Source: Bifidobacterium catulorum
GTDB lineage: Bacteria; Actinomycetota; Actinomycetes; Actinomycetales; Bifidobacteriaceae
Assembly: GCF_003129925.1 (NCBI RefSeq)
Contig: NZ_QFFN01000003.1
Span: 90,061 to 154,060, forward strand
DNA length: 64,000 nt
Reading direction: 5' to 3'
Shown here: positions 28,702 to 36,204 of the stretch, piece by piece
Position numbering within the stretch: the stretch's first letter is position 1
Layout: every line of letters begins with the position of its first letter
Notes under the pieces: model-generated
The model's database searches: none
The model's input: the letters and a program-made list of their open reading frames with translations, nothing else
Told to the model about the DNA's origin: nothing
Program-made: the position numbers and the translations under genes

Positions 28702-29109
28702 CTATCGTCCGACGCCTTCGTATCGGAGCAGTAGCCGGTAGTCGTCGATCACGTCGACGGTGAGGTCCAGTTCGTCGGCGATCAGCCACCTGTCGCCCTC
28801 GTACATCCGTTCGGCCTGGATGTAGGCGTCGCGGTCGACGAGCAGGAGCGCGGTCTGGAGACGGCAGCGCAGTTCCCGCTGGTGGCCGATGTCGCCGTGG
28901 GCGCGGTGGACGAGCTCGTGGACGAGCGTGCAGCGTTTGCGCGTGTAGGTCATGCGACGGTCGATGATGATGACGTCACGGGCCGCATCGTATATGCCGC
29001 ACAGGTCGCCGTCGAGCAGGCCGCTCGACACCTCCAATGTGGGCGCGGTCTCATAGAGCCGCATGCGCATGGGCCCGTAGTTCAGCCGGACGGGCACCGG
29101 CAGGCTCAT
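28702..29109 (-). CDS. ImmA/IrrE-family metallopeptidase
   Basis: This 135-residue protein has the zinc-protease motif HELVHRAHGD (HExxH) and the following helix of the ImmA/IrrE family. In ICEBs1-type elements ImmA cleaves the repressor ImmR to allow induction. Here the phage repressor at 31,388-31,834 has no S24 self-cleavage domain, so this protease is the natural candidate for relieving repression. I start at ATG 29109 behind AAGGACGGGG; a TTG one codon upstream is less likely. It is divergent from the DUF3800 gene. Confidence 0.78.
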   Translation of the reverse strand: MSLPVPVRLNYGPMRMRLYETAPTLEVSSGLLDGDLCGIYDAARDVIIIDRRMTYTRKRCTLVHELVHRAHGDIGHQRELRCRLQTALLLVDRDAYIQAERMYEGDRWLIADELDLTVDVIDDYRLLLRYEGVGR

Positions 29110-29144
29110 CAATGCCCCGTCCTTGCTGTTAGAATCATCTGACT

Positions 29145-29810
29145 ATGGAAGACGTTCTTGAATACTGGTGTTTCCTCGACGAGACGGGGACGCCCGACTA
29201 TGACCCCGACAGCAAGCCGTATTTCGCGTTCGGCAGTGCCGTGTTCGAAGGCGACCACGGCGAGGAGTACATGAAGGTCCTTCATGCGCGGGCCGCGCGC
29301 ACCGGAGTCCAGAGCGGGTTTCACGCGTCCCACGACAGCAGGGACACGAAGCAGTGTTTCTTCGAATGCATAGGAGGCATGACGTCCGTGCGTTTCTTCG
29401 CGACGTTCATGGCGAAGCAACGCGCATACGGCTACGTGAAGCAGCGAGGCAATCTGTGGCTGTATAAGTGGACGCTGTACAATCACACTGGGGCGCTCGT
29501 TAACGAGCTTTGGGACGGTTCGAGCCGTATCGACGTGCATCTGGTCGTCGCCAAGATCAACCTGAGCAACCGCGAGAAAGCGGTCCGTGACGCGGTCCGT
29601 GACGTGTGCGCCCAATTCGATAGGGGCCGGGTACGCGTGATCCCTCATATCTGGGATTCGAATTCCAGTGCCGGGCTTCAGATCGCGGATTACGGATTGT
29701 GGGCGATTCAACGGCATGTCTTGTCCGATGGGGCGAAAAGCGGCCATTACAAGCGGTTCATAGAAGCGAAGATGGGTGCGCCCGTCTGGTATCCGTGGGG
29801 CAGGGTCTGA
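29145..29810 (+). CDS. DUF3800 domain protein
   Basis: This 221-residue protein has the DUF3800 signature: FLDETG at the N-terminus, a central acidic residue and a C-terminal QIADYGLWA. The family has an RNase H-like fold and occurs in mobile elements and defence islands, but its reaction is not established. A TAGAAT at 29130-29135 lies nine bases before the ATG, so the message may be leaderless. It stands alone on the plus strand among leftward lysogeny genes. Confidence 0.75.
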   Translation: MEDVLEYWCFLDETGTPDYDPDSKPYFAFGSAVFEGDHGEEYMKVLHARAARTGVQSGFHASHDSRDTKQCFFECIGGMTSVRFFATFMAKQRAYGYVKQRGNLWLYKWTLYNHTGALVNELWDGSSRIDVHLVVAKINLSNREKAVRDAVRDVCAQFDRGRVRVIPHIWDSNSSAGLQIADYGLWAIQRHVLSDGAKSGHYKRFIEAKMGAPVWYPWGRV

Positions 29811-29875
29811 GGAAACATAGAGACCGGCTATCCCCTTGCGGGGAAGAACACCCGTGGTATTCTTATCGCCGATCT

Positions 29876-30223
29876 TCACCGCCATGATACCCATCTCTCT
29901 CCCGACATGTCAAAAGAATCAGGCTCTTTCCCGCGGTAACCGACCGCGATGATCGCATCAAGATTGTAAAACGCGACGTGATACTGTTTGCCGTCGGCCG
30001 CAGTTGTCAAAAAATCTTTGACAACTGAATCTTTGTCGAGCTCGCCTGTGTCGAAGATGTTCTTCAGATGATAGCTGATGTTCTGCTTGGTGACGGAGAA
30101 CAGGTCGGCTATGCCGTTTTGCGGCATCCAGAACGTGTCGTCGGCGTAGGTGACCTGCACTGGCACGTTGTGCCCGTCGGCCTGGTAGAGGATGATGCTG
30201 CCCTCCTGCGGTTCACTGGTCAT
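29876..30223 (-). pseudogene. RhuM-family protein, truncated
   Basis: The 115 residues match the N-terminal third of RhuM/Fic-associated proteins: GSIILYQ, TKQNISYHLKNIF, and TTAADGKQYHVAFYNLDAIIAVGYR. At that point the family continues with an arginine-rich helical region, but here the frame runs into 15 unrelated residues and stops. A good AGGAGGA precedes the ATG. This is a remnant, and the rest is absent from the adjacent sequence. Confidence 0.7.
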
Positions 30224-30264
30224 GTCAGATGATTCCTCCTGTCAGATCGGATGGAACGGGGGCG

Positions 30265-30304
30265 TAGATTCTAACCGTGTCGAATTCGACACGGTTAGAA
30301 TCTA
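30265..30304. repeat. 40-bp perfect palindrome
   Basis: The two 20-base halves are exact reverse complements with no loop; the centre is GTCGAATTCGAC. It lies between the Abi gene stop (30328) and the rhuM remnant start (30223), both on the minus strand. It has no flanking U-run. It could be a recombination scar, a protein-binding site, or a stable hairpin in the abi transcript. Confidence 0.9.
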
Positions 30305-30327
30305 TCGCGCATTTAGGGTGGGGTGTC

Positions 30328-31314
30328 TTATGCGATGTCGTCGGTGTCGGGGTCGTGGTCTCGGATTCCTCGGAGGATGGTTCGCCAGCCGTTCGGGAAC
30401 CCCATCGGGGCAAGGGGTACGGATGGCTGCTCTTCGACCATCCCTGTGAGCTGGTCGGCCAGGTCCTCCCATTCTCTCTGCCAAAGGCGTTCGTATATGC
30501 GTTTGAGTGTGATGATGGTGGGGAACGCCTTGGGGCCGTCGTATCGGGAGTCGGCCTTGAGCAGCGTTGCCTTGGTGGTCATTGCGCGGTTATAGATACG
30601 GCTGTGGTGTCCGCATAGGTTGCGGATGTAGGTCAGGTGCCGCAGCCAGCTCTTAAGCAGGAAGGGTTTGGTGCCGAAGTCCCGTGCGATGGCGCGTGAG
30701 ACCGTCATGCCGTCCGGGTAAGAGGCCCGGGTGGACAGGTTGCCGTATAGCTGGGAGACCGTGCCCATCGACATGATCTCGACCGCGGCCCATATCGGAA
30801 GGTCGCCGTATTTGCGGAGGTTGTGCACCACGCACGGCACTCCATCTCGTTCGGCGCGGGCGCGTTCCCTCGCGTATCCGTTCATCGACCGGGCGTGCGC
30901 CTTGACGTTGGTGAAGAATCCGGGTGTCTGGTGTGCCAATGGTCCACATGCTCGGCCGAGATGGTAGGCGAAGGAGGTGCGCGCCTTGATTTCGATAGGG
31001 CCGATGGCGTGCCACAGCCACAAACGGAGTTTTTGGTCAAACTGGTATATGGCTTGGATGTCGGTCAGGGTGGTCCCGGGAAGGAATTTCCCGTTGTCTT
31101 CTAACGTGATCCAGTAGCCGCGCAGACGGTAGTAGTTCAGGTTCGACAGCCATGTGACGGCTTCGTCTTCGTTGTCGATGATGAGGCCGCGGCTTCTCAT
31201 GCGCTGCACCTGTTCCTTGTAGGACAGGGCCGGTTTCATGGGGGAGAAAGAGAACGACCCCGCCTGGTTCGCTGCGCCGTGGGCGCTCGCGTGCGGGGTA
31301 CTGTTATCAATCAT
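30328..31314 (-). CDS. Abi family (AbiD/AbiF-like) abortive-infection protein
   Basis: This 328-residue protein has the Abi_2 layout: LSYKEQVQRMRSRGL at the N-terminus, LNYYRLRGYW around residue 70, and the RNxxxH-like RNLCGHHSRIYNR near 255, which resembles the HEPN RNase motif. Members stop phage growth by a suicidal or translational block. In a prophage it probably protects the lysogen against other phages. I start at ATG 31314 behind AGGAAGGCGG. It is downstream of and probably co-transcribed with the repressor, so it would be expressed in the lysogen. Confidence 0.82.
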   Translation of the reverse strand: MIDNSTPHASAHGAANQAGSFSFSPMKPALSYKEQVQRMRSRGLIIDNEDEAVTWLSNLNYYRLRGYWITLEDNGKFLPGTTLTDIQAIYQFDQKLRLWLWHAIGPIEIKARTSFAYHLGRACGPLAHQTPGFFTNVKAHARSMNGYARERARAERDGVPCVVHNLRKYGDLPIWAAVEIMSMGTVSQLYGNLSTRASYPDGMTVSRAIARDFGTKPFLLKSWLRHLTYIRNLCGHHSRIYNRAMTTKATLLKADSRYDGPKAFPTIITLKRIYERLWQREWEDLADQLTGMVEEQPSVPLAPMGFPNGWRTILRGIRDHDPDTDDIA

Positions 31315-31387
31315 GGTAAGCCGCCTTCCTGTTTTTGTCACGCGCCGAGGCGTGTCATCGTAGAGTCCTGTGTGGTTCCGTGTGTGC

Positions 31388-31834
31388 TTATGCGGCTTCG
31401 TCGCCGTCGCCGTATTCGATGTACGCCTGCTTCAACCCGTCCTCGCTCGCCGCCAACCCCATCGGATTCTCCCGCAACAGCCTCCTCGTCTCCTCCACCC
31501 GCGCCTCAACATCATCAGCACCCGCGATGCGGTCCGCGAGCGCGTCACCCGCACGAACGGGGGAATCTGCGGGGGTGTTGTCGATTAATTCGATAGGCCC
31601 ACGTTCGTCCCTCTCGATGTAGCGCTCGGCTGACTCGATGATTTCGTGGGGGTATATTCCAAAGACCGATGAGAGTTGCGCCACTTGCATGACGTTGATG
31701 TTGCGTTCGCCTTTCAGGATTCTGATGAGTGTGCGCTCGGGTACGCCTGATTTCTGCGCGAGGTCTTTTATGGTCAAATGGGCTGCGGACCGTTCGGCCG
31801 ATAGCGCCTTTGCCGTTGCTTCGTTAATGTCCAT
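31388..31834 (-). CDS. Prophage repressor (XRE/HTH), CI-like
   Basis: This 148-residue protein has an N-terminal helix-turn-helix (LTIKDLAQKSGVPERTLIRILKG, residues about 20-42, quoted here in part as its key turn SGVPERTL) and a charged C-terminal half without an S24 peptidase domain. It is divergent from a Cro-like gene across a 20-bp inverted repeat. A TATACT lies six bases before its ATG, so its mRNA is probably leaderless, as is cI of lambda. It should maintain lysogeny. Confidence 0.82.
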   Translation of the reverse strand: MDINEATAKALSAERSAAHLTIKDLAQKSGVPERTLIRILKGERNINVMQVAQLSSVFGIYPHEIIESAERYIERDERGPIELIDNTPADSPVRAGDALADRIAGADDVEARVEETRRLLRENPMGLAASEDGLKQAYIEYGDGDEAA

Positions 31835-31862
31835 GTGGACAGTATAACCACATTGCAGCACT

Positions 31863-31920
31863 ATAGTACTGCCCAAATGGGCGTGTCGTAGCTTGACATT
31901 GCCCATTTGGGCAGTACTAT
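31863..31920. promoter_or_regulatory. Lysogeny switch: promoters and operators
   Basis: The 20-base arms 31863-31882 and 31901-31920 are exact reverse complements, and each contains the near-palindrome GCCCAAATGGGC. For the rightward gene, TTGACA (31893-31898) and TACTAT (31915-31920) are 16 bases apart and the right operator fills the spacer. The left arm has the mirror TACTAT but a poor -35, so the leftward promoter should be weaker. Confidence 0.85.
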
Positions 31921-31927
31921 GGCAGGC

Positions 31928-32185
31928 ATGGACATTATCGAGTATGCAAAGACGGTGGCGGACAACGTTGCCAAAGCCATGGAGAGCGCCGATCTGAGCG
32001 TTCTGGCGACCTCGGAAAAGACGGGCATCGCCCGTACGACACTGAATCGGCGGCTGGAGAATCCTGGCATCTCGCCATTCACTGTGCTGGAGCTTGCTCA
32101 AATATCTTCAGCCACCGGCGTTCCCCTCGACGTCCTGACGAAGGCCTCCGAGCGTTCTGCGCTCGCTGGCAAGGGGGTGGAGTGA
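31928..32185 (+). CDS. Cro-like HTH regulator
   Basis: This 85-residue protein has one helix-turn-helix (TSEKTGIARTTLNRRL) followed by PFTVLELAQISSATGVPLD, built much like the repressor's DNA-binding half. It is the first gene of the rightward early operon. The -10 box lies seven bases before the ATG, so it is leaderless. It probably competes with the repressor at the paired operators. Confidence 0.78.
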   Translation: MDIIEYAKTVADNVAKAMESADLSVLATSEKTGIARTTLNRRLENPGISPFTVLELAQISSATGVPLDVLTKASERSALAGKGVE

Positions 32186-32448
32186 TGGGCGGCGTCCATT
32201 TCAGTCTCACGGTCGATGACGGTGCGGGCACGTGCATACAGCTTGCGGAGGCGGAATTCGTCCGGCGCGCGGACGGGGCCGCCCCGCAGCTCACGGTGTG
32301 CCGGCCCCCGAACCTGCTGAGCATGTACCGCACGGTCGGCGCGATGGTCGCCGAAAACATGGCGGAGGCGTTCCGGGCCGACGACGAACCCGACGACAAG
32401 ACCGTCCTCCTGCGCGACTACGCGCCCGACCGGAAGGAGACTCGATGA
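32185..32448 (+). CDS. Small early protein, unrecognised
   Basis: This 87-residue protein is encoded from ATG 32185, which overlaps the Cro-like stop by one base and follows a G-rich ribosome site. It has a beta-rich start (VHFSLTVDDGAGTC) and an acidic C-terminus. I do not recognise the family. It overlaps the next gene by four bases. Confidence 0.65.
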   Translation: MGGVHFSLTVDDGAGTCIQLAEAEFVRRADGAAPQLTVCRPPNLLSMYRTVGAMVAENMAEAFRADDEPDDKTVLLRDYAPDRKETR

Positions 32449-32702
32449 GCGGACGAATCCAGAAGATCGAGAACGGTCTCGCGTACGTGAATGACAGCGG
32501 GCAGCGCGTGGAGCTGTTCCGCCAGCCCGGCGACGAGACGCCAGGATACCCGTTCCTATGCACGCTGCAACTCGGCATAGACCGCGGCGACGGGCCGGAG
32601 GGGCCCATGAGCATGGGGCTGGCCCGTCTCACGAAGACGGACCTGCGCAACATCCAGACCGTCATCGCCCGCATCCTCCTCGACCGGAAGGAGGCGGCGT
32701 GA
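32445..32702 (+). CDS. Small early protein, unrecognised
   Basis: This 85-residue protein follows AAGGAGA and overlaps its upstream neighbour by four bases. It contains VNDSGQRVELFRQPGDE and a helical C-terminus (TKTDLRNIQTVIARILLDRK). No known domain is evident. Confidence 0.65.
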   Translation: MSGRIQKIENGLAYVNDSGQRVELFRQPGDETPGYPFLCTLQLGIDRGDGPEGPMSMGLARLTKTDLRNIQTVIARILLDRKEAA

Positions 32703-32728
32703 TGGGTTACGGCGTTTCGATGGAGCGG

Positions 32729-33313
32729 CTAGTGCTCACAGCGGACAGTCTCGTTGATTACCTGGTCTCGGTGCATCCCGAGCTCGCTGACCCACGACAC
32801 GTGGGCCTCGATCTCGAACCGTATGGCAAGACCGTGAAGGAAAGCTGGGTTGAGTTTCCGTTGATGTTCGACGATCTGGTCGACCGTGTGCGATGCATCG
32901 AGGCGCAGTACGCGAAAACCAGCTACATGGTCGAACGTGGCGTCGACTATTGCTGCGTCTCCCGACCGAACCGCGACGGCGACATCGTCAGCAGCATGTG
33001 CGCAGTGGTTACGAAGGACGATGGTCCGGCCATCATCCTCGACCCCGACCGTCCAATCGTATACGGTCTGGTCCGCGCCAACCCGGAGCGCCCGCTTCGC
33101 GACCTCATTGGCGTCCAAAGCTATCTCGTTCGCGTGTTCTGCCAGCTCGTTGGCCGTCCCGGCTTCACGGTTGGCCGTCTCGGCCAGCTCGTTGGCACGC
33201 TGCGCGAGCTGGTTCGCCTTGCGCGTCTGGACGAGGGCGACGAGGCCGGTGACCGTGCCGAACGTTCCGCCGACGGCGCCGAGGCCGGTCCAGAACAGAT
33301 TCCACCAATCCAT
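32729..33313 (-). CDS. Membrane-anchored coiled-coil protein, antisense to the early operon
   Basis: The 194-residue product begins MDWWNLFWTGLGAVGG and has one membrane helix (about 5-28), then about 50 residues of Ala/Asn/Glu heptads (ANELAE, ANEIALDANEVAKRAL) that predict a coiled coil, then a soluble beta-rich domain. Codon use is much closer to the prophage norm on this strand than in the overlapping plus-strand frame. TAGAAT lies about nine bases upstream, suggesting a leaderless message. It is likely a lysogen-expressed gene inserted in the early operon; the role is unknown. Confidence 0.65.
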   Translation of the reverse strand: MDWWNLFWTGLGAVGGTFGTVTGLVALVQTRKANQLAQRANELAETANREAGTANELAEHANEIALDANEVAKRALRVGADQTVYDWTVGVEDDGRTIVLRNHCAHAADDVAVAVRSGDAAIVDATFDHVAGFRVLRLDASHTVDQIVEHQRKLNPAFLHGLAIRFEIEAHVSWVSELGMHRDQVINETVRCEH

Positions 33314-33345
33314 GGCATGGATTCTACCCGCAGGGAGGTGGCGTG

Positions 33346-33588
33346 ATGGACGTCACTGTCGATCAGGAGACGTTGAAGGACATGAGCCGTGTCCCGTTGG
33401 GGGAGCGGCTCGCATGGACGCCGGCGCAGGCCGCCCAGGTGTACTCGCTCGACTACAAGGGCCTGCTGTGGGCCATCAACAACGGCGACGTCGACACGTG
33501 CCGGCCCCCGAACAGGCTCGGCAAGCCCGGCAAACGCAAGGTCACCCGCGAGGCCATGGACCGGTGGCTGCGCTCCATGGAGGAATAG
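33346..33588 (+). CDS. HTH/excisionase-like DNA-binding protein
   Basis: This 80-residue protein has WTPAQAAQVYSLDYKGLLWAI and a C-terminal wing GKRKVTREAMDRWL, the pattern of MerR/Xis-type small DNA-binding proteins. It follows GGGAGGTGG. It could be the excisionase for the prophage integrase or an early regulator. Confidence 0.68.
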   Translation: MDVTVDQETLKDMSRVPLGERLAWTPAQAAQVYSLDYKGLLWAINNGDVDTCRPPNRLGKPGKRKVTREAMDRWLRSMEE

Positions 33589-33894
33589 GACCTCCCGCAC
33601 CGGGGGAGAAGACGGTGGCGCCATGCGCCGCGCGCTTTTGATGCAACCCCCGTGTGCGGGCGGACCGCCGCCACGGCCTACGGGAGAACCCTTGGAACAG
33701 CCAACCAACCATCAACGGTCGGCGGATCATCCCGGGCCTGGCGACGGCATCGACAAAGGACAAGTCGCTAACACCAAATAACCATAACCGAACAGCGCGG
33801 AAACGGCCGGAGGATTTTACGTACTCTCACTCTCTCCCCGGCCGGTTCCGGCACCCCTCGGGGCCGGCAGGCTGGCCCCCGGCCGAGATCCTGC

Positions 33895-33947
33895 GGACCA
33901 TGCCGCGGGGCAAAGGCCGGGAGCGGGTTCGATTCCCGCACGGTCCA
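33895..33947 (+). other. tRNA-like fragment with T-arm
   Basis: A 5-bp stem GCGGG/CCCGC encloses the classic T-loop TTCGATT (33928-33934). GGACC at 33895 pairs with GGTCC at 33942, and TGCC/GGCA forms a small D-arm-like hairpin between. There is no anticodon arm and the whole is only about 53 bases, so it is not a functional tRNA. It may be a tRNA relic or a structured RNA. Confidence 0.35.
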
Positions 33948-34078
33948 CTCAGGGGCGCCGCGTCAACGCCACCCCCGGCATCGAGATCCATGCCGGGGGA
34001 ACGATGGCACGGAAGACGGGGTCTACCTTTCTTCGCCCCGTCACCGACCGTGCCAGCGCGACACCCCGCCCACAAAAC

Positions 34079-34107
34079 CAAAAAAGCCCCCGCCTTACGG
34101 CGGGAGC
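34079..34107 (-). terminator. Hairpin with minus-strand U-run
   Basis: GCCCCCGCC (34086-34094) pairs with GGCGGGAGC (34099-34107) with one mismatch. AAAAAA to the left makes this a terminator for leftward transcription. It would stop antisense transcripts before they reach the gene at 32,729-33,313. Confidence 0.55.
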
Positions 34108-34138
34108 GAATGAAGAAAACCAAGGAAAGGATACCACG

Positions 34139-34411
34139 ATGAACGAACAGAACCCGCCGAGACCACCACAGACGGCACAACACCTCAAGGAACGACCCAC
34201 CAGCCGCCACGACGCCGCCATGATCGCCGCCGGCGTCGCCATCATCCTCCTGTCGGCCCTGCTCGCCGTCTGCGGCGTGGTCGCGTTCATATGGGCCATC
34301 TGGTTCCACCAGCACGGATACAGCCCATGGGAGGCCACGAGCCTGGCGCTCGCGTTCCTGCTCGCCAGCTCCCTGATCTGGCACTGGATCGGATGGGACG
34401 TGAGGTCATGA
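34139..34411 (+). CDS. Small membrane protein
   Basis: This 90-residue protein has a Pro-rich N-terminus and two hydrophobic segments (about 30-55 and 65-83). AAGGAAAGGA precedes the ATG. It overlaps the next gene by four bases. Function unknown. Confidence 0.7.
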   Translation: MNEQNPPRPPQTAQHLKERPTSRHDAAMIAAGVAIILLSALLAVCGVVAFIWAIWFHQHGYSPWEATSLALAFLLASSLIWHWIGWDVRS

Positions 34412-34653
34412 GCAAGGTCACGCAACTCTACTACACGCCGACGCAGGTGTCGCAGCTGGCGGGCGGCAGCCCCACCGTCAAGACGCTGGCGAAATGGCGG
34501 ACCCTGGGCACGCAGTCCGGCCTGCCGTTCATCAAGCTCGGGCCGAAGCGCGAGGGCTGCAAGAACGACAACCGGCGCGTCCTCTACCCCGTCAAGACGA
34601 CCGAACGGTGGCTGAAGGCCAACGGCTACCAGTCCCGGACCCTCGCGGCATAA
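34408..34653 (+). CDS. HTH domain protein (excisionase/AlpA-like)
   Basis: This 81-residue protein has YYTPTQVSQLAGGSPTVKTLAKWR and a basic wing ending RRVLYPVKTTERWLKANGY, a winged MerR/Xis-like layout. It could be the excisionase or an early regulator; two such proteins are encoded in this region. Confidence 0.65.
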   Translation: MSKVTQLYYTPTQVSQLAGGSPTVKTLAKWRTLGTQSGLPFIKLGPKREGCKNDNRRVLYPVKTTERWLKANGYQSRTLAA

Positions 34654-34698
34654 CACGCCCCGCCCTGACGCCCCCATCACAGCGAAGGAGACCGATTG

Positions 34699-35229
34699 AT
34701 GCCCTACTCACAGCAGAAGCTCAACGAATTCTGCGCCACGCCCGCAAACGACCTCAAGGCCGCGCAACGCTCACAGGCGCTCGCCTGGAAGAGGCGGCAG
34801 ATCGACGACCCGGACACGTGGCAGCGCGTCCTCGACCGGCTGGCCGCCGACGGACGGCTGAGCGTCGACGACGCCGTCGCATGGGTATTGGACCAGCACG
34901 ACGAACCCGAACCCGATTCTGAAACTAATCCTGAAACTGAAACTGAAACTGATTCTGAACCCGAAGCCGGAAACAGCGAGGAAACCACCATGGAAGACAA
35001 GGCCACATTGCACACGTACGAAATCGAGTGGATGCGACACAAGCTGACCGCCGCATACAACGCGCTTTCACTCGTCGAACACACCCTCATGAACAGCGGC
35101 AACTACTCGCAGGCCAATGCCGCGCACCGCGGCATCTCCTCCATCATGCTCACGTTCAGCCACCTGCGCCTGCTCGAAACGGAACTCGCGATGAACCCCG
35201 ACGAATCCGGGGAAGACGAGGCCGAATGA
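34699..35229 (+). CDS. Early protein with acidic Glu-Thr/Pro repeat linker
   Basis: This 176-residue protein has a helical N-terminal domain (about 1-70), a short low-complexity linker built from Glu-Pro, Glu-Thr and Asp-Ser pairs (about 71-95, encoded by GAAACT-type tandem hexamers), and a helical C-terminal domain (about 100-176). The linker DNA can slip and vary. Position before the exonuclease suggests a recombination or replication accessory role. A TTG three bases upstream is a weaker start. Confidence 0.65.
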   Translation: MPYSQQKLNEFCATPANDLKAAQRSQALAWKRRQIDDPDTWQRVLDRLAADGRLSVDDAVAWVLDQHDEPEPDSETNPETETETDSEPEAGNSEETTMEDKATLHTYEIEWMRHKLTAAYNALSLVEHTLMNSGNYSQANAAHRGISSIMLTFSHLRLLETELAMNPDESGEDEAE

Positions 35230-36200
35230 TGGCGAAGCGGATGACCATCAAGGACACCGACGCATACATGGTGCGGCGGTTCAGGCAGCGCACGAAGGCC
35301 GCACGCCATGACGCATGGCTCAAGGCCCGCGCCGAGGGTGTGGGCGGCAGCGACATGGCCACGATCCTCGGGCTCAACCGGTACGCCACCCCATACGACC
35401 TGTGGCTGGAGAAGACCGGACGCCGGGCGCACGAGGACATCTCGGACAAGTGGAGCGTGGTCAGGGGCAACGCGTTGGAGGCCGAACTGCGCCGCCGGTT
35501 CCGCCGCCTGCACCCCGAATGGCAGGTCACCGACGGCACCGACATCGGCATCATCAGCCGCAGCCACCCCGTGCTGCACGCCTCGCTGGACGGGTTCATC
35601 TGGGATTCGGAAACGGAATCATGGGGCGTGTTGGAGATCAAGACCGCCAACGCCGGCCGGGGCCGCACCGACTGGCATGACACGGACGGGAACCTCAGGG
35701 CGCCCGGCTACTACATGGCGCAGGTCACGCACTACATGGCCGCGACCGGCTTCACCTGGGGCGTGTTCTACGCCGACATCGGCGAGGCCGAGCCGGTGGA
35801 GGTCCGCTTCGACCGCGACGAGCAGGACATCGAAACGGTCATCCACGCCGCGGAGGAGTTCTGGGGGTTCGTCACCCGCGACGAGATGCCCATGCTCACC
35901 GGCGGCGACGTCGCCAAGGCGTACCCCGAACCGTCCCAAGGCGTGGCCAGCGCCGACGACGACCCGCAGCTGCGCGAACTGTTCGCCCGCTACGCGAAGG
36001 CGCAGGAACGGCTCTCCGACGCCAAGGACGAGACGGCCACGCTCAGGGACGCCCTCATCGTCGCCATAGGCGACCGGCAGGGCATCCGCTGCGCCGGCTT
36101 CGAGGCCACGTACAAGCCGTACCACCGCAAGGCTTACGTGCGGAAGGTCGCCGAATCCAACGGCCGCACGTTCAGATTCAAGACACTCAAGGAGGACTAG
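35226..36200 (+). CDS. YqaJ-type viral recombinase / lambda-exonuclease-like nuclease
   Basis: This 324-residue protein has GVGGSDMATILGLNRYATPYDLW, the YqaJ start, then HASLDGFIWD and GVLEIKTAN, the catalytic Asp and Glu-x-Lys of the PD-(D/E)XK fold. It degrades one strand of a DNA end to expose single strands for the annealing protein. It is followed after four bases by recT. It overlaps its upstream neighbour by four bases. Confidence 0.88.
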   Translation: MMAKRMTIKDTDAYMVRRFRQRTKAARHDAWLKARAEGVGGSDMATILGLNRYATPYDLWLEKTGRRAHEDISDKWSVVRGNALEAELRRRFRRLHPEWQVTDGTDIGIISRSHPVLHASLDGFIWDSETESWGVLEIKTANAGRGRTDWHDTDGNLRAPGYYMAQVTHYMAATGFTWGVFYADIGEAEPVEVRFDRDEQDIETVIHAAEEFWGFVTRDEMPMLTGGDVAKAYPEPSQGVASADDDPQLRELFARYAKAQERLSDAKDETATLRDALIVAIGDRQGIRCAGFEATYKPYHRKAYVRKVAESNGRTFRFKTLKED

Positions 36201-36204
36201 ACAC

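Larger units (their letters stand above)
33589..34138 (+). other. 550-base non-coding interval in the early operon
   Basis: I find no convincing gene here. It holds a tRNA-like fragment near 33,895-33,947 and a hairpin at 34,086-34,107. The early transcript must cross it unless a new promoter starts here. The sequence CAAGGAAAGGATACC just before 34,139 is the ribosome site of the next gene. Confidence 0.5.

Noticed and set aside
29828..29858. A sequence like a type I-E CRISPR repeat (CCCCTTGCGGGG with flanks)
   Set aside because: It occurs once, with no second copy or spacer pattern and no cas gene nearby.
32702..33346. Plus-strand frame as the main gene at this place
   Set aside because: Codon third positions and protein character (membrane helix, coiled coil) favour the minus strand; kept as a finding because its ends fit the operon oddly well.
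33875..33947. A complete tRNA gene around the T-loop TTCGATT
   Set aside because: No seven-base acceptor partner exists at the required distance and there is no anticodon arm, for either a normal or a long-variable-arm tRNA.
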